Shown: positions 47,118-58,222, numbered from the stretch's first letter. The stretch is 64,000 nt of DNA from Edwardsiella ictaluri ATCC 33202 (GCF_000264785.1 NZ_AFJI01000047.1:1-64000); one strand, 5' to 3'. Translations and numbers: made by a program. Notes: generated by a model not told the origin, from the sequence alone.

Positions 47118-47414
47118 TTATTTTTTCACCACGACCTGTGCCCGCACCGCCTGATAAACGCACAGGTAGGCCGCCCGCGTCAACCCCGTTGCGCTCGGCT
47201 TCAGCGGGCCGACCTCATGGGCACGATCAAAGCCGTGTCTGCGGCAATAGGCCAATGCATCGGCCTGCATTGCGGCCCGATCGACAATCCCGGGATCGAA
47301 GCGATAGACCAGCGAATGCGATACCGGGTCCTCCTCACTGCGGACAAAATGCCCCGGCGCGCTGCTGCAGGCGCTCAATAATAGCAGCGGCGCGAATAGG
47401 CCGAGCCAACGCAT
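47118..47414 (-). CDS. Small predicted lipoprotein of unknown function
   Basis: From the ATG at 47414, with an AAGGAG ribosome site, the 98-residue product has a lipoprotein signal: MRWLGLFAPLLLLSAC with the lipobox LSAC, so mature protein would begin at Cys16. The rest (VYRFDPGIVDRAAMQADALA, YCRRHGFDRAHEVGPL) has a pair of cysteines and a basic C-terminus, VVVKK. It resembles small periplasmic or outer-membrane lipoproteins with a conserved A-x-YC motif, but I cannot name a family. It is monocistronic, on the minus strand, between fliT and fliE, so a flagellar role is possible but unproven. Confidence 0.75.
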   Translation of the reverse strand: MRWLGLFAPLLLLSACSSAPGHFVRSEEDPVSHSLVYRFDPGIVDRAAMQADALAYCRRHGFDRAHEVGPLKPSATGLTRAAYLCVYQAVRAQVVVKK

Positions 47415-47514
47415 AATACTCTCCTTACGGGATATATCGGATCGCGCGGCGACGTAGTTCCCCGCGCTCGTGTAACTGGATGGTGCTACAATGGCGCCGC
47501 TATCGGTAGCCACT

Positions 47515-47832
47515 CAGCGCGTATTCGACGACAGACTACAGCGTATTGCCGGCATCAGTGTAACGCAGGGATTATCGGAAAGTGAACCTCCGGCGTTACA
47601 CCAAGAGTATGGCGTGATCACGCCACTCCCACAGTCGCGGGAGTGGCGTCAGGTGGGTCCAGGTTATTGGTATTGGCTGTGCATCCCCTGGGGAAGTCAA
47701 GGATACGATAGCACCATGCGGCAACGTCACTGGACGCCGCCGGCATCATGGGCGTGCCACCGTTCCCCCATCCACGCCACAAATATTGAAGTAAAACAGG
47801 TCATATATTTATATTTCAGCTAAATATCTTAG
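47515..47832. other. Region with strong inverted repeats, no supported gene
   Basis: A 110-codon plus-strand frame (47491-47823) is open but shows no family resemblance, and it runs through inverted repeats. These are a perfect 14-base palindrome GGCGTGATCACGCC at 47611-47624 and, overlapping it, CGCCACTCCC/GGGAGTGGCG with an 8-base loop at 47621-47648. No T-run follows, so it is not a classical terminator. Confidence 0.5.
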
Positions 47833-48147
47833 CTACACCTGCATATTCATAATGTCCTGATAGGCGGCAACCAGACGATTGCGCACCTGAACCCCCATCT
47901 GCAGGGAAACACTGGACTTCTGCATATCCAGCATCACGTCGTTCAGCGCCACGCCGGGAACCCCCATCTCAAACTGCTGGGCCTGCAGACGGGCATGGTT
48001 CTGATTGTCGCTGATACGGTCGATGGCCGCCTTCAGCTCGGAGGAAAACGTCCCCTGCGCCACCCCATCCTGCGGGGTACCGTTGGCGGCGGAAAGCGCG
48101 GTGGCCTGAAGCTGCTGTAAAACGTTCTCGATGCCGGTGACTGCCAC
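47833..48147 (-). CDS. fliE: Flagellar hook-basal body protein FliE
   Basis: FliE joins the MS ring to the rod and is an early export substrate. The 104-residue product contains [20 protein letters not shown] and [17 protein letters not shown], the conserved C-terminal half. It is divergent from fliF across 252 bases, which presumably contain class 2 (FlhDC-dependent) promoters on both sides, as in E. coli. Confidence 0.95.
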   Translation of the reverse strand: MAVTGIENVLQQLQATALSAANGTPQDGVAQGTFSSELKAAIDRISDNQNHARLQAQQFEMGVPGVALNDVMLDMQKSSVSLQMGVQVRNRLVAAYQDIMNMQV

Positions 48148-48399
48148 GAAAGGCTCCTTAATGATTGAACACTACCGATTGCATGACAACCTACCATAAG
48201 GCGTGAAACCCAAAGCGGGTAAATAACGCTAAAAATGTCCCTTTCTCCCGCCATCGATTTTGCCGCGTGCGCCAATAATAAAGTGCCTGCTTTTGCAGGT
48301 TTTCCGCGATTCGCATTGCCGCGTCAGGGAGTCTGATTTGTTACACATCCATTCATACCGGCCTCAAGTCCGGACGCAACTGAACAATAAGGTAAGCCC

Positions 48400-50109
48400 A
48401 TGAACGCTTCAGCCACCGGTACCGCTGGCACCGCAGCAAAAAGCGCTGAGAATAGTATTAAAGCCATACTGGAGCGCGTACGGGCCAATCCCAAAATTCC
48501 CTTACTGTTGGCCAGCGCCGTCGCCATCGCCATCGTGGTTGTTTTGGCGCTTTGGGCGCGCGCGCCCGATTATCGGGTACTGTACAGCAACATTAGCGAT
48601 CGCGACGGCGGCGCTATTGTCACACAGCTGACACAGATGAATATCCCCTATCGCTTTGCCAATAACGGCACCACGCTGATGGTGCCAGCCTCAGACGTGT
48701 ATGCAACACGCCTGAAACTGGCCCAGCAGGGGCTGCCAAGAGGCGGGGCCGTCGGCTTTGAGCTGCTCGACCAGGAGAAATTTGGTATCAGCCAGTTCAG
48801 TGAACAGGTGAACTACCAGCGGGCTCTGGAAGGCGAACTGGCCAGAACCATCGAAACACTCGGACCGGTCGTCAGCGCCCGCGTGCTGCTGGCCGAACCC
48901 AAACCCTCTCTGTTTGTGCGTGAGCAGAAGCAACCCTCCGCTTCCGTGACCCTGACCCTGGAGCCGGGACGCGTATTGGATGACGGCCAAATCAACGCCA
49001 TTGTCTATATGGTCTCCAGTAGTGTCGCCGGATTACCCCCGGGCAATGTCACCGTCGTCGACCAGTACGGCCATCTGCTGAGCCAGCCTGATGGTACCGG
49101 GCGTGATCTGAATGCCGCTCAGCTGAAATTTACCGCAGAGGTGGAGAGCCGCTTACAACGCCGCATTGAAACCATTCTGCAACCGATGCTCGGCAACGGT
49201 AACGTACATGCGCAGGTCACCGCTCAGCTGGACTTCGCCAGCCGCGAGCAGACCGACGAAGAGTACACGCCGAATCAGCCACCGAATCAGGCCGCGGTAC
49301 GCAGCAAACAGATCAATCAGAGCGATCAGTCTGGCGGTCTGCAAAGCGGCGGGGTCCCGGGTGCGCTGTCCAATGAACCGGCGCCTGCCCCCACCGGCCA
49401 CATCAACGGTAAGCCACGCAGTGCCCAGGGTGGCAACGGTGCAGCCAACCGCAGCAATGCCGTCAGTAACAACGGTCGCCAGAGCAGCCGTAGTGAGAAC
49501 TTCCGCCGTGATGAGACCATCAACTATGAGGTGGATAGAACCATTCGTCACACCAAGGCACGCGCCGGCACCATCGAGCGTCTTTCCGTTGCCGTTGTTG
49601 TCAATTATGCCAGCGACACCAAGGGTAAAGAGGTCGCCCTCAGCCAGCAGAAGATGGACCAGATCAATAATCTGGTACGTGAAGCCATGGGCTTCTCCCA
49701 AAGCCGTGGCGATACCCTCAGCGTCGTCAACACGCCATTTAACAGCGTGGAAGATAATGGCGGTGAACTGCCCTTCTGGCAGAAGCAAGCCTTTATCGAT
49801 TTGCTGACTACCCTGGGACGCTATCTGCTGGTCGCCCTGGTCGCCTGGCTGCTGTGGCGCAAGCTGGTTAAACCGCTGCTGACCAAACAGCAGCAGGCTG
49901 CCGCTGCCGCGCAGCAACGCGCCGACACCCCGCCGCTATCGGCGCAGCCGTCCAAGCAGCTGAGCAATGAGGAGCTGCAGCAGCGTCGTAAGCTGCAGCA
50001 GCGCAGCACCGCCGAAGCGCAGACCGAGCGCGTACGCGAAATGGCCGAACAGGATCCGCGCGTCGTGGCGCTGGTGATCCGCCAATGGATGAGCACAGAA
50101 CAACAATGA
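48400..50109 (+). CDS. fliF: Flagellar MS-ring protein FliF
   Basis: FliF forms the MS ring in the inner membrane, the base of the flagellum. The 569-residue protein has a first membrane segment (about 36-57, [20 protein letters not shown]) and a second (about 462-482, [20 protein letters not shown]). Between them are the ring-building motifs ([49 protein letters not shown]) and a Ser/Gly/Asn-rich linker. The basic C-terminal tail ([10 protein letters not shown]...[11 protein letters not shown]) binds FliG. Its stop overlaps the fliG start (ATGA). Confidence 0.96.
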   Translation: MNASATGTAGTAAKSAENSIKAILERVRANPKIPLLLASAVAIAIVVVLALWARAPDYRVLYSNISDRDGGAIVTQLTQMNIPYRFANNGTTLMVPASDVYATRLKLAQQGLPRGGAVGFELLDQEKFGISQFSEQVNYQRALEGELARTIETLGPVVSARVLLAEPKPSLFVREQKQPSASVTLTLEPGRVLDDGQINAIVYMVSSSVAGLPPGNVTVVDQYGHLLSQPDGTGRDLNAAQLKFTAEVESRLQRRIETILQPMLGNGNVHAQVTAQLDFASREQTDEEYTPNQPPNQAAVRSKQINQSDQSGGLQSGGVPGALSNEPAPAPTGHINGKPRSAQGGNGAANRSNAVSNNGRQSSRSENFRRDETINYEVDRTIRHTKARAGTIERLSVAVVVNYASDTKGKEVALSQQKMDQINNLVREAMGFSQSRGDTLSVVNTPFNSVEDNGGELPFWQKQAFIDLLTTLGRYLLVALVAWLLWRKLVKPLLTKQQQAAAAAQQRADTPPLSAQPSKQLSNEELQQRRKLQQRSTAEAQTERVREMAEQDPRVVALVIRQWMSTEQQ

Positions 50110-51098
50110 GCCTGACTGCAACCGAAAAAAGCGCGGTACTTTTGATGACCATCGGCGAAGACCGCGCCGCCGAAGTGTTTAAACACCTCTCTAACCGGGA
50201 GGTACAACAACTCAGTACCACCATGGCTGGCATGCGTCAGGTCTCCCATCAGCAGCTGGCCGAGGTATTGGGCGAGTTTCAGGATGAGGCGGAGCAATTC
50301 GCCGCCCTGAGCGTCAATGCCAGCGACTACCTGCGTTCGGTGCTGGTCAAGGCCTTGGGCGAGGAGCGCGCCGCCAGCCTGCTGGAGGATATTCTGGAGT
50401 CGCGCGATACCGCCAACGGTATCGAAACCCTCAACTTTATGGAGCCGCAGGCGGCCGCGGATATCATCCGCGAAGAGCATCCGCAGATCATCGCCACTAT
50501 CCTGGTGCACCTGAAGCGTGCCCAGGCGGCCGATATTCTGGCGCAGTTCGATGAACGCCAGCGCAACGACGTCATGCTGCGTATCGCCACCTTCGGTGGC
50601 GTGCAGCCGACGGCCCTGCAGGAGCTGACCGACGTGCTGAATAACCTGCTCGACGGCCAGAATCTCAAGCGCAGCAAGCTGGGCGGTGTCCGCACTGCGG
50701 CCGAGATAATCAACCTGATGAAGAGCCAGCAGGAGGAGTCGGTCATCGAGGCCATGCGCACTCACGACAGCGAGCTGGCGCAGAAGATCATCGACGAGAT
50801 GTTCCTGTTCGAAAACCTGGTGGACGTCGACGATCGCAGTATCCAGCGAATTCTGCAGGAGGTCGAGAACGAGTCGCTGCTGATCGCCCTGAAGGGCGCG
50901 GACGAAGCGCTGCGCGAGAAGTTTATGCGCAATATGTCTCAGCGCGCGGCCGATATCCTGCGCGACGACCTGGCGACCCGCGGTCCGGTACGCCTGTCGC
51001 TGGTCGAGGCGGAGCAGAAGTCTATCCTGCTGATCGTCCGTCGTCTGGCAGAAACCGGCGAGATCGTGATTGGCGCCGGCGAGGATACCTATGTCTAA
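50106..51098 (+). CDS. fliG: Flagellar motor switch protein FliG
   Basis: FliG links the MS ring to the C ring and interacts with the stator to generate torque. The ATG at 50106 overlaps the fliF stop and gives 330 residues beginning [20 protein letters not shown] after the initiator. The [10 protein letters not shown] motif of the middle domain and the C-terminal torque helix with charged residues ([34 protein letters not shown]) are present. Confidence 0.96.
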   Translation: MSLTATEKSAVLLMTIGEDRAAEVFKHLSNREVQQLSTTMAGMRQVSHQQLAEVLGEFQDEAEQFAALSVNASDYLRSVLVKALGEERAASLLEDILESRDTANGIETLNFMEPQAAADIIREEHPQIIATILVHLKRAQAADILAQFDERQRNDVMLRIATFGGVQPTALQELTDVLNNLLDGQNLKRSKLGGVRTAAEIINLMKSQQEESVIEAMRTHDSELAQKIIDEMFLFENLVDVDDRSIQRILQEVENESLLIALKGADEALREKFMRNMSQRAADILRDDLATRGPVRLSLVEAEQKSILLIVRRLAETGEIVIGAGEDTYV

Positions 51099-51846
51099 CT
51101 CTCCGTTCCGTAAACCGGTGCTGCCCAAGGGCAGCCCCGAAGCCAGCGATCCGCGCTGGAAACGCTGGAAAATGCATGACTTCGCCGCACCGCGCCGACC
51201 GCTGCGTCCACGTATCGAGGCGGACGAGCAGAGCAGCAGCGCCGCCAGCAGCGCCGCTGCCCAGGCTGCGGCCCAAGAGGCCGAAGCTGAGCGTCTGCGT
51301 CACGACGCCCAGCAACAGGGGCTGCAGATCGGCCTGCAGCAGGGGGAAAAACAGGGCTACGACGTCGGCTTCCAGCAGGGACTGACAGAGGGGCGCACCC
51401 AGGGGATGCAACAGGCGATGGCCGAGCAGCAGCCGATGCTGGATACCTGGCGTACCCTGTCAGCCGAATTTCAGCGCTCCCTCAACTCCCTCGATAGCGT
51501 CATTGCGGCACGCCTGATGCAACTGGCGCTGACTGCCGCCAAGCAGATCATCGGACAGACTCCACTGTGCGACGCCAGTGGGGTACTGCAGCAAATTCAG
51601 CAGCTGATCCACCAGGATCCACTGTTCAGCGGCAGTCTGCAGTTGCGTGTCAACCCACAGGATTTACCGCTGGTCCAACAGCATCTGGGGGTACAGCTTG
51701 AGCAACAGGGCTGGAAGCTGCTGGCCGATACCCAGCTGCACCGCGGCGGCTGTAAGCTCAGTGCCGAAGGCGGTGAGCTGGATGCCAGCATCGCCACCCG
51801 CTGGCAGGAGCTGTGCAAGCTGGCCGCACCGGAGCTGCCGCTATGA
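51091..51846 (+). CDS. fliH: Flagellar export regulator FliH
   Basis: FliH binds and restrains the export ATPase FliI. The ATG at 51091 overlaps the end of fliG and gives 251 residues ([20 protein letters not shown]). The middle is rich in Gln and Gly with spaced Gly residues ([32 protein letters not shown]), the GxxxG repeat typical of FliH. The C-terminal part ([20 protein letters not shown]) resembles ATP synthase stalk subunits. It overlaps fliI by 4 bases. Confidence 0.93.
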   Translation: MSNSPFRKPVLPKGSPEASDPRWKRWKMHDFAAPRRPLRPRIEADEQSSSAASSAAAQAAAQEAEAERLRHDAQQQGLQIGLQQGEKQGYDVGFQQGLTEGRTQGMQQAMAEQQPMLDTWRTLSAEFQRSLNSLDSVIAARLMQLALTAAKQIIGQTPLCDASGVLQQIQQLIHQDPLFSGSLQLRVNPQDLPLVQQHLGVQLEQQGWKLLADTQLHRGGCKLSAEGGELDASIATRWQELCKLAAPELPL

Positions 51847-53201
51847 GCAGTCGGCTTGACACCTGGCTTGGTGCGCTGGCCAGCCTTGAGCGCCGTATCC
51901 CTACTCTGCCGGAGGCGCGCCGCTACGGTAAGCTGACCCGCGCCACCGGCCTGGTACTGGAAGCGACCGGTCTGCAGCTGCCGATCGGTGCCACCTGCCG
52001 CGTCGAGCGTCACGACGGCCACCAGGTGCTGGACGTGGAGGCCGAGGTGGTCGGCTTTAACGGTCGCCAATTATTCCTGATGCCGCTGGAAGAGGTCGAG
52101 GGCATTGTGCCCGGCGCCCGCGTCTGGGCTCCAGCCGCCGCCTTAAACAGCGGCAAACAGCTTCCCCTGGGCCCCGCCCTGCTGGGCCGCGTGCTCGACG
52201 GCAGCGCCCGTCCCCTCGATGGCCTGCCGCCACCCGATGAAAGCGACCACGGCGGGCTGAGCAGTCAACCCTTCAACCCTTTGCAGCGAACGCCGATAAC
52301 CCAGGTGCTGGACGTCGGCGTACGCGCCATTAACGCCCTGCTGACGGTGGGTCGCGGCCAGCGCATGGGGCTGTTTGCCGGCTCCGGGGTCGGCAAGAGC
52401 GTACTGCTCGGGATGATGGCGCGCTACACCCAGGCCGATGTTATCGTCGTCGGTCTGATCGGCGAACGCGGCCGAGAGGTCAAAGACTTTATTGAGAACA
52501 TCCTCGGCGATGAGGGGCGTCAGCGCTCTGTGGTGATCGCCGCCCCTGCGGATGTCTCACCGCTGCTGCGTATGCAGGGCGCCGCCTACGCCACCCGTAT
52601 CGCCGAAGACTTCCGCGATCGGGGCCAGCACGTGCTGCTGATCATGGACTCCCTGACCCGCTACGCCATGGCTCAGCGTGAAATCGCGCTGGCTATCGGT
52701 GAACCCCCGGCCACCAAAGGCTATCCCCCGTCGGTCTTCGCCAAGCTGCCCGCTCTGGTGGAGCGCGCCGGTAACGGGATCAGCGGCGGTGGCTCCATCA
52801 CCGCATTTTATACCGTGCTTACCGAGGGCGACGATCAGCAGGATCCCATCGCCGACTCGGCGCGCGCTATCCTGGATGGGCACGTGGTGCTGTCGCGCCG
52901 CCTGGCGGAGGCCGGTCACTACCCGGCCATCGATATCGAGGCCTCCATCAGCCGCGCCATGACCTCATTGATCGATGAGGCACACTATGCGCGGGTGCGC
53001 AGCTTCAAACAGCTGCTCTCCAGCTATCAGCGTAACCGGGATCTGATCAGCGTCGGCGCCTACGCGCGCGGCAGCGATCCACTGCTGGATCAGGCCATCG
53101 CGCTCTATCCACAGCTTGAGGCATTTCTGCAACAGGGCATTTTTGAGCGCAGCGACTATCAACAGTCCTGTACGGCGCTGCAGACGCTGTTCAGCACATA
53201 G
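51843..53201 (+). CDS. fliI: Flagellum-specific ATPase FliI
   Basis: FliI is the hexameric ATPase of the flagellar type III export apparatus. The ATG at 51843 overlaps the fliH stop and gives 452 residues. It shows Walker [16 protein letters not shown], Walker [18 protein letters not shown], and [20 protein letters not shown], all typical. It is related to F1-beta but specialised for secretion. Confidence 0.97.
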   Translation: MSSRLDTWLGALASLERRIPTLPEARRYGKLTRATGLVLEATGLQLPIGATCRVERHDGHQVLDVEAEVVGFNGRQLFLMPLEEVEGIVPGARVWAPAAALNSGKQLPLGPALLGRVLDGSARPLDGLPPPDESDHGGLSSQPFNPLQRTPITQVLDVGVRAINALLTVGRGQRMGLFAGSGVGKSVLLGMMARYTQADVIVVGLIGERGREVKDFIENILGDEGRQRSVVIAAPADVSPLLRMQGAAYATRIAEDFRDRGQHVLLIMDSLTRYAMAQREIALAIGEPPATKGYPPSVFAKLPALVERAGNGISGGGSITAFYTVLTEGDDQQDPIADSARAILDGHVVLSRRLAEAGHYPAIDIEASISRAMTSLIDEAHYARVRSFKQLLSSYQRNRDLISVGAYARGSDPLLDQAIALYPQLEAFLQQGIFERSDYQQSCTALQTLFST

Positions 53202-53230
53202 CCATCGCCAAGGCATAAGGGGAGGTTGAC

Positions 53231-53671
53231 ATGTCATCAGCATTAAATACCCTACGCGAACTGGCACAGCAGGATGTCGATCAGGCAACCCGGGCACTGG
53301 GCCATGCCCGTCAGGCCTGTCAGCAGGCCCAGCAGCAGCTGGAGATGCTACTGAACTATCAGGACGAGTATCGCAGGCGCCTTAATCAGGGGATGAGCGG
53401 CGGTATCGCCGCGGCCAGCTGGTACAACTACCAACAGTTTATCCTGACGCTGGAGCAGGCCATCGATCAGCACCGGGCACAGTTGGCCCAGTGCCACTCC
53501 CGCCTGGAACAGGCAACCCACAGCTGGCAGCAGAAACAGCAACGCCTGAGCGCTTTCAGCGCCCTGCATGAGCGCGCCGAGCTACAGCGCCAGATAGTAC
53601 TGAATAAACAGGATCAAAAACGGATGGATGAGTACGCCCAGCGTGCCAGCCAAAGGAGAGAAAAATCATGA
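53231..53671 (+). CDS. fliJ: Flagellar export chaperone FliJ
   Basis: FliJ is a coiled-coil chaperone placed centrally in the FliI hexamer. The 146-residue product is helical, rich in Gln, Arg and Glu ([40 protein letters not shown]), with [16 protein letters not shown] at the end, as in E. coli. It overlaps fliK by 4 bases. Confidence 0.93.
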   Translation: MSSALNTLRELAQQDVDQATRALGHARQACQQAQQQLEMLLNYQDEYRRRLNQGMSGGIAAASWYNYQQFILTLEQAIDQHRAQLAQCHSRLEQATHSWQQKQQRLSAFSALHERAELQRQIVLNKQDQKRMDEYAQRASQRREKS

Positions 53672-54882
53672 CAACGCCCGTTGCCATCACGCTTAATACC
53701 GCCTCCGCATCGACGGACAGCCCGGCGGCGGACGCCGGCGATGGCTTCCCGTTTGCCGACATTCTGGCGCTGATCAGCCAACCGGGCAGCAAGCAGGCGC
53801 TGATCCGGGCACTGCAGCAGCCGGAAGGCCAGATACCGACCGGGCCGCACAGCGCTCTGCTCAGCCGACTGTCGCAGATGAGCGCAACGCAGCGTCAGGC
53901 GCTGTTGGCCAGCCTGGAGAATCAGCACGGTCTGCAGCTTGACCCGGCAGAAATTGTCGCGTCGTCGCGCCAGCCCCCGGCGCTGACGACGTCGGATCAC
54001 CCTCAGAAAATCACGCCGGAAAGTCCCGACGTGACGACCCAGCAGGCGATCGCCGCCCTGCTGGCCATGCTGCCGCCACGCGCCGACGGATCTTCCCAGA
54101 CCTTTACGCCGGGCATCACGCACGCAGGTGACGGTGACGGCCTGATGCATCTGATCTCCCCGCACCGGGGGGCACCGGAGAGCTCACTGGCCTCGCTGCT
54201 GGGCAGCGGTCACCCTGACACGCCCAATGCGCTACCCACCACGCCGGGGATCAATACGCTGGATACTGCCAGCTCACTGGTCAGTCTGGATACCCAGGAG
54301 AGCCGGAGTCTACCGCATGACCTCCAGCCGGGCCACAGTGCGCAGGCCATTACGCCGACCGCCCTGCACGCCGTGCCGATGTCGGCGATTCCCCAGGTCA
54401 ACGCAACGCCACTGGCCTCTGCCGCCACGACCAGCGCTCCGCTGCTCAACGCCCCCCTCGGCAGCGGTGAGTGGCAGCAGGCGCTGGGACAACAGGTACT
54501 GATGTTTGCCCGCAACGGCCAGCATCAGGCCGAGCTGCGCCTGCATCCGCAGGATCTCGGTGCCGTCCAGATCACTCTGCGCCTGGACGATAATCAGGCG
54601 CAGCTGCATATGGCCGCCGCGCACAGCCAGGTCCGTGCCGCCTTGGAGGCCGCGCTGCCGCACCTGCGTACAGCGCTGGCGGAAAGCGGCATTCAGCTGG
54701 GACAGAGCAGCATCGGCAGCCAGGCCCAATCCCAGTGGGGCAACGGCCAACAGCAGGGGCAGGCCCCACATCCGGACGCCACGCCGTTTATCGTGGCCGA
54801 CAATACGATCCCGACGCCGCTGGAGTCGGTTGTACCGACCACAGTACGCCGCCATCTGGGCGCCGTCGATATCAGCGTTTAG
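53668..54882 (+). CDS. fliK: Flagellar hook-length control protein FliK
   Basis: FliK measures hook length and switches export specificity. The 404-residue product has a variable Pro/Ser/Thr/Ala-rich N-terminal half, acting as the ruler, and a conserved C-terminal domain (about 270-360: [78 protein letters not shown]). The last about 35 residues are Gln/His-rich. It ends the fliF-K operon and is followed by a terminator. Confidence 0.93.
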   Translation: MTTPVAITLNTASASTDSPAADAGDGFPFADILALISQPGSKQALIRALQQPEGQIPTGPHSALLSRLSQMSATQRQALLASLENQHGLQLDPAEIVASSRQPPALTTSDHPQKITPESPDVTTQQAIAALLAMLPPRADGSSQTFTPGITHAGDGDGLMHLISPHRGAPESSLASLLGSGHPDTPNALPTTPGINTLDTASSLVSLDTQESRSLPHDLQPGHSAQAITPTALHAVPMSAIPQVNATPLASAATTSAPLLNAPLGSGEWQQALGQQVLMFARNGQHQAELRLHPQDLGAVQITLRLDDNQAQLHMAAAHSQVRAALEAALPHLRTALAESGIQLGQSSIGSQAQSQWGNGQQQGQAPHPDATPFIVADNTIPTPLESVVPTTVRRHLGAVDISV

Positions 54883-54900
54883 CGCGCCTGACAGAAACAG

Positions 54901-54933
54901 AACGGGGCAATCGCCCGATTAGCCCCGTTTTTT
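54901..54933 (+). terminator. Terminator of the fliFGHIJK operon
   Basis: AACGGGGC and GCCCCGTT form a stem with a 13-base loop that may itself pair, followed by TTTTTT, 19 bases after the fliK stop. Confidence 0.88.
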
Positions 54934-55032
54934 GACGTTATTCCCGCCATTGTTCCGGCCTGACGGCAGGGATAATAGCTTCAGCGAATTTCCACGTGCT
55001 TTGCGCACACAGCTACAGGAATCATCCCCCTT

Positions 55033-55512
55033 ATGTCTGATATGTCACTCCCTAACCGCTCCGCTAAACGGCGCAAATGGGTATTGATCCTGTTGGTGCT
55101 TTTTGCCGCGCTGGCCGCCGGCGGCTGCTACTTCGGTTGGCACTATTATCAACAGACACAGCAGCATACCGCCAAGCAGGCACCGATTCCCCAGCCGGTC
55201 TTTATGGCGCTGGAGCCGTTTACGGTCAGCCTGATGAGTAACAATGACGACAGCGACCAGGTCCTGTATGTCGGCATTACCCTGCGTCTGCCTGATGAGG
55301 GCACCCGTAAGCGTCTAAACGACTATCTGCCCGAGGTACGTAGCCGTCTGTTAATGCTGCTCTCCCGCCAGCAGGCTGCAACACTGGCCACCGAGCAGGG
55401 TAAAAAAGCGTTGATGGACGAAATTAAATCCACCCTGCGCGCGCCGGTCGTCAGCGGCCAGCCGCCACAGATCGTCAATGACGTTATGTTCACAGCGTTC
55501 ATCCTGCGGTAA
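55033..55512 (+). CDS. fliL: Flagellar basal body-associated protein FliL
   Basis: FliL is an inner-membrane protein linked to stator function. The 159-residue product has one membrane segment (about 17-37, WVLILLVLFAALAAGGCYFG) and a periplasmic domain with PFTVSLMSNNDDSDQVLYVG, ITLRLPDEGTRKRLNDYLPE and VRSRLLMLLSRQ. It starts the second flagellar operon, with 150 bases upstream for its promoter. Confidence 0.93.
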   Translation: MSDMSLPNRSAKRRKWVLILLVLFAALAAGGCYFGWHYYQQTQQHTAKQAPIPQPVFMALEPFTVSLMSNNDDSDQVLYVGITLRLPDEGTRKRLNDYLPEVRSRLLMLLSRQQAATLATEQGKKALMDEIKSTLRAPVVSGQPPQIVNDVMFTAFILR

Positions 55513-55517
55513 CCGTT

Positions 55518-56531
55518 ATGTCCGATAGCATTCTGTCTCAAGCCGAAATAGACGCGCTGCTCAATGGCGATAGCGATGCCGCGCCCAGCGAGCAGCATGC
55601 GTCACTGGAAACCCACGACGGCGAAGTCCGTCCCTACGATCCCACCACCCAGCGACGCGTCGTGCGCGAACGTCTGCAGGCGCTGGAGATCATCAACGAG
55701 CGTTTCGCCCGTCAGTTCCGCATGGGGCTGTTTAACCTGCTGCGACGCAGCCCAGATATCACGGTAGGCGCGGTACGTATTCAGCCCTACCATGAGTTTG
55801 CCCGTAACCTACCGGTGCCGACCAACCTCAACCTGGTACACCTGAAGCCACTGCGCGGCACCGCGCTGATGGTCTTCGAACCCAGCCTGGTATTTATGGC
55901 GGTCGATAACCTGTTCGGCGGCGATGGCCGCTTCCCCACCAAGGTGGACGGACGTGAGTTTACTCACACCGAACAGCGGGTTATCCAGAGCATGCTGCGA
56001 CTGGCGCTGGACGCCTATCGCGATGCCTGGAGCGCCATCTTCAAGCTGGACATCGAATATGTCCGCTCAGAGATCCAGGTAAAATTTACCAATATCACCA
56101 CCTCTCCTAACGATATCGTGGTCACGACACCCTTTACCGTTGAGGTCGGAGCACTGAGTGGGGAGTTCAATATCTGCATCCCCTTCTCAATGATCGAACC
56201 GCTGCGCGAGCTGCTGGTCAACCCGCCGCTGGAGAACTCCAAACAGGAGGATCAGCACTGGCGCGATACCCTTAGCAAGCAGGTACAACACTCCGAGCTG
56301 GAGCTGGTGGCCGATTTTGTCGACATTCCGCTGCGTCTGTCCGACGTCCTTAAGCTGCAGATCGGCGACGTATTGCCCATCGACCGGCCCGATCGACTGG
56401 TAGCCAACGTAGACGGTGTGCCGGTGTTAACCTGCCAATATGGCTGCTATCACGGCCAGTATGCACTGCGCGTAGAAAAAATGATTAACCCTATTTTAGA
56501 TGCGACTTCGCGAGGAAATTCCGATGAGTGA
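55518..56531 (+). CDS. fliM: Flagellar motor switch protein FliM
   Basis: FliM is the C-ring protein that receives CheY-P. The 337-residue product begins MSDSILSQAEIDALLNG, the CheY-binding motif, followed by the middle domain (RFARQFRMGLFNLLRRSPDI) and the C-terminal SpoA domain (LSDVLKLQIGDVLPIDRPDR). It starts five bases after the fliL stop and overlaps fliN by 8 bases. Confidence 0.97.
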   Translation: MSDSILSQAEIDALLNGDSDAAPSEQHASLETHDGEVRPYDPTTQRRVVRERLQALEIINERFARQFRMGLFNLLRRSPDITVGAVRIQPYHEFARNLPVPTNLNLVHLKPLRGTALMVFEPSLVFMAVDNLFGGDGRFPTKVDGREFTHTEQRVIQSMLRLALDAYRDAWSAIFKLDIEYVRSEIQVKFTNITTSPNDIVVTTPFTVEVGALSGEFNICIPFSMIEPLRELLVNPPLENSKQEDQHWRDTLSKQVQHSELELVADFVDIPLRLSDVLKLQIGDVLPIDRPDRLVANVDGVPVLTCQYGCYHGQYALRVEKMINPILDATSRGNSDE

Positions 56532-56937
56532 CGCCAACAAGCCGTCAGCTGACGCTCAGGATGACGCCGCCGACCTGTGGGCGGAAGCAATGGGAGAACA
56601 ACAGACCGCCGCTCAGAATAACGGCGATATTTTTCAAAATCTGGACGAAACGCCGACGCTGAGCGTCGGCAGTGGTCAGGATATCGATCTGATCATGGAT
56701 ATCCCGGTCAAGCTGACCGTGGAGCTGGGTCGTACCAAGATGACCATCAAGGAGCTGCTGCGTCTGTCACAAGGATCCGTGGTGGCACTGGATGGCCTGG
56801 CCGGAGAGCCGCTGGATGTGCTGATCAACGGCTATCTGATAGCCCAGGGTGAGGTGGTGGTGGTCAACGATAAATTCGGCGTCCGCATTACCGATATTAT
56901 CACCCCGTCAGAACGCATGCGTCGTCTGAGCCGCTGA
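56524..56937 (+). CDS. fliN: Flagellar motor switch protein FliN
   Basis: FliN forms the lower part of the C ring together with FliM. The 137-residue product from the ATG at 56524 has an acidic N-terminus (DAQDDAADLWAEAMGEQQ) and a SpoA domain: DIPVKLTVELGRTKMTIKEL, LDVLINGYLIAQGEVVVVND. It overlaps fliM and is followed at 1 base by fliO. Confidence 0.96.
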   Translation: MSDANKPSADAQDDAADLWAEAMGEQQTAAQNNGDIFQNLDETPTLSVGSGQDIDLIMDIPVKLTVELGRTKMTIKELLRLSQGSVVALDGLAGEPLDVLINGYLIAQGEVVVVNDKFGVRITDIITPSERMRRLSR

Positions 56938-56938
56938 T

Positions 56939-57334
56939 ATGTCAAGCGTCGTCGCGGCGATCCCCGCCCCCCCCGCTCTGCCAACAGAAAGCGTGCTAAC
57001 CCAGGTGGGCGGTACGCTGGGCGGCATTCTGCTGCTGATCCTGGCGCTGGCCTGGCTGGTCAAGCGTCTGGGATTCGCCGCCCGTCCACGCGGTGAGCGA
57101 CTGCTCAACGTCCGCGCCAGCTGCAGCCTGGGACAGCGTGAGCGGCTGGTGGTGGTCGAAGTGGACAACCAGTGTCTGGTGCTTGGCGTCACGGCCCAGA
57201 GCATTACACATCTACATACCTTTGATGTGCCAGCAACAGCAGAACATGATGCGGCCGGGCAACCGACCTCATTTCAGCACCTGCTACGCCAGGCTGCACG
57301 TCACCGGTTTGGCCGAAGTAAAGAGAACTCCTGA
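56939..57334 (+). CDS. fliO: Flagellar biosynthesis protein FliO
   Basis: FliO is a small membrane protein that helps assemble the FliP ring of the export gate. The 131-residue product has a membrane segment (about 22-45, [20 protein letters not shown]) followed by a basic cytoplasmic domain ([35 protein letters not shown]). Its stop overlaps the fliP start by one base. Confidence 0.9.
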   Translation: MSSVVAAIPAPPALPTESVLTQVGGTLGGILLLILALAWLVKRLGFAARPRGERLLNVRASCSLGQRERLVVVEVDNQCLVLGVTAQSITHLHTFDVPATAEHDAAGQPTSFQHLLRQAARHRFGRSKENS

Positions 57335-58074
57335 TGCGGCGTATTCTGCGTTACACCCTGCTGTCGGGGCTGCTGCTGTGTGCGCCGGCGGCGCTGGCCC
57401 AGCTGCCCGGCATTATCAGCCAACCGCTGGCGCACGGCGGGCAGAGCTGGTCCCTGCCGGTCCAGACGTTGGTTTTCCTGACCTCGCTCAGCTTCCTGCC
57501 GGCCGCGCTGCTGCTGATGACCAGCTTTACCCGGATCATCATCGTTCTCGGCCTGCTGCGCAACGCGCTGGGTACCCCCTCTGCGCCACCGAACCAGGTG
57601 CTGCTGGGACTCGCGCTGTTCTTAACCTTTTTTATCATGTCGCCGGTGCTCGATAAGATCTACCAGGAAGCCTATCAGCCATTCAGCGAACAGAAAATCA
57701 GCATGGAGACCGCTCTGGATCGCGGCGCCAAACCGCTGCGGGCCTTTATGCTGCGTCAAACCCGTGAAACCGATCTGGCGCTGTTCTCCCGCCTGGCGAA
57801 ACAGCCAGAGATGCAGGGGCCGGAAGATGTACCGATGCGGATTCTGCTGCCAGCCTACGTCACCAGCGAGCTGAAAACAGCATTCCAGATCGGCTTTACC
57901 GTCTTTATTCCATTTTTGATCATCGACCTGGTCGTCGCCAGCGTATTGATGGCGCTGGGGATGATGATGGTACCGCCGGCCACCATCTCACTACCGTTTA
58001 AACTGATGCTGTTTGTTCTGGTGGACGGCTGGCAACTGCTGCTCGGCTCGCTGGCGCAAAGTTTCTACACCTAA
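57334..58074 (+). CDS. fliP: Flagellar export gate protein FliP
   Basis: FliP is a core component of the export gate. The 246-residue product has a cleavable signal peptide ([20 protein letters not shown], then ALAQLPG), then the segments [40 protein letters not shown] and [20 protein letters not shown]. The C-terminal part has the motifs [20 protein letters not shown] and [20 protein letters not shown]. The gap to fliQ is unusually long. Confidence 0.96.
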   Translation: MRRILRYTLLSGLLLCAPAALAQLPGIISQPLAHGGQSWSLPVQTLVFLTSLSFLPAALLLMTSFTRIIIVLGLLRNALGTPSAPPNQVLLGLALFLTFFIMSPVLDKIYQEAYQPFSEQKISMETALDRGAKPLRAFMLRQTRETDLALFSRLAKQPEMQGPEDVPMRILLPAYVTSELKTAFQIGFTVFIPFLIIDLVVASVLMALGMMMVPPATISLPFKLMLFVLVDGWQLLLGSLAQSFYT

Positions 58075-58222
58075 CGCCCCATCGCATTAGACGATTTATC
58101 CGTCGCCCTGCCCCGATAGGCATCCTGCGTACACCGTATCGATCGCGGTATCGCCGTCCACATCGGGGTCGCGCCGCTTTAACAATCACGCCTACTGGGA
58201 TAGGTGTTACGAGGAGGATGCC

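Noticed and set aside
47491-47823. 110-codon plus-strand frame between the lipoprotein gene and fliE
   Set aside because: Runs through strong inverted repeats, overlaps the lipoprotein upstream region and resembles no protein.
49821-51128. A 435-codon minus-strand frame opposite fliG
   Set aside because: It lies antisense to fliF/fliG/fliH, which are certain; this is a shadow of high-GC codons.
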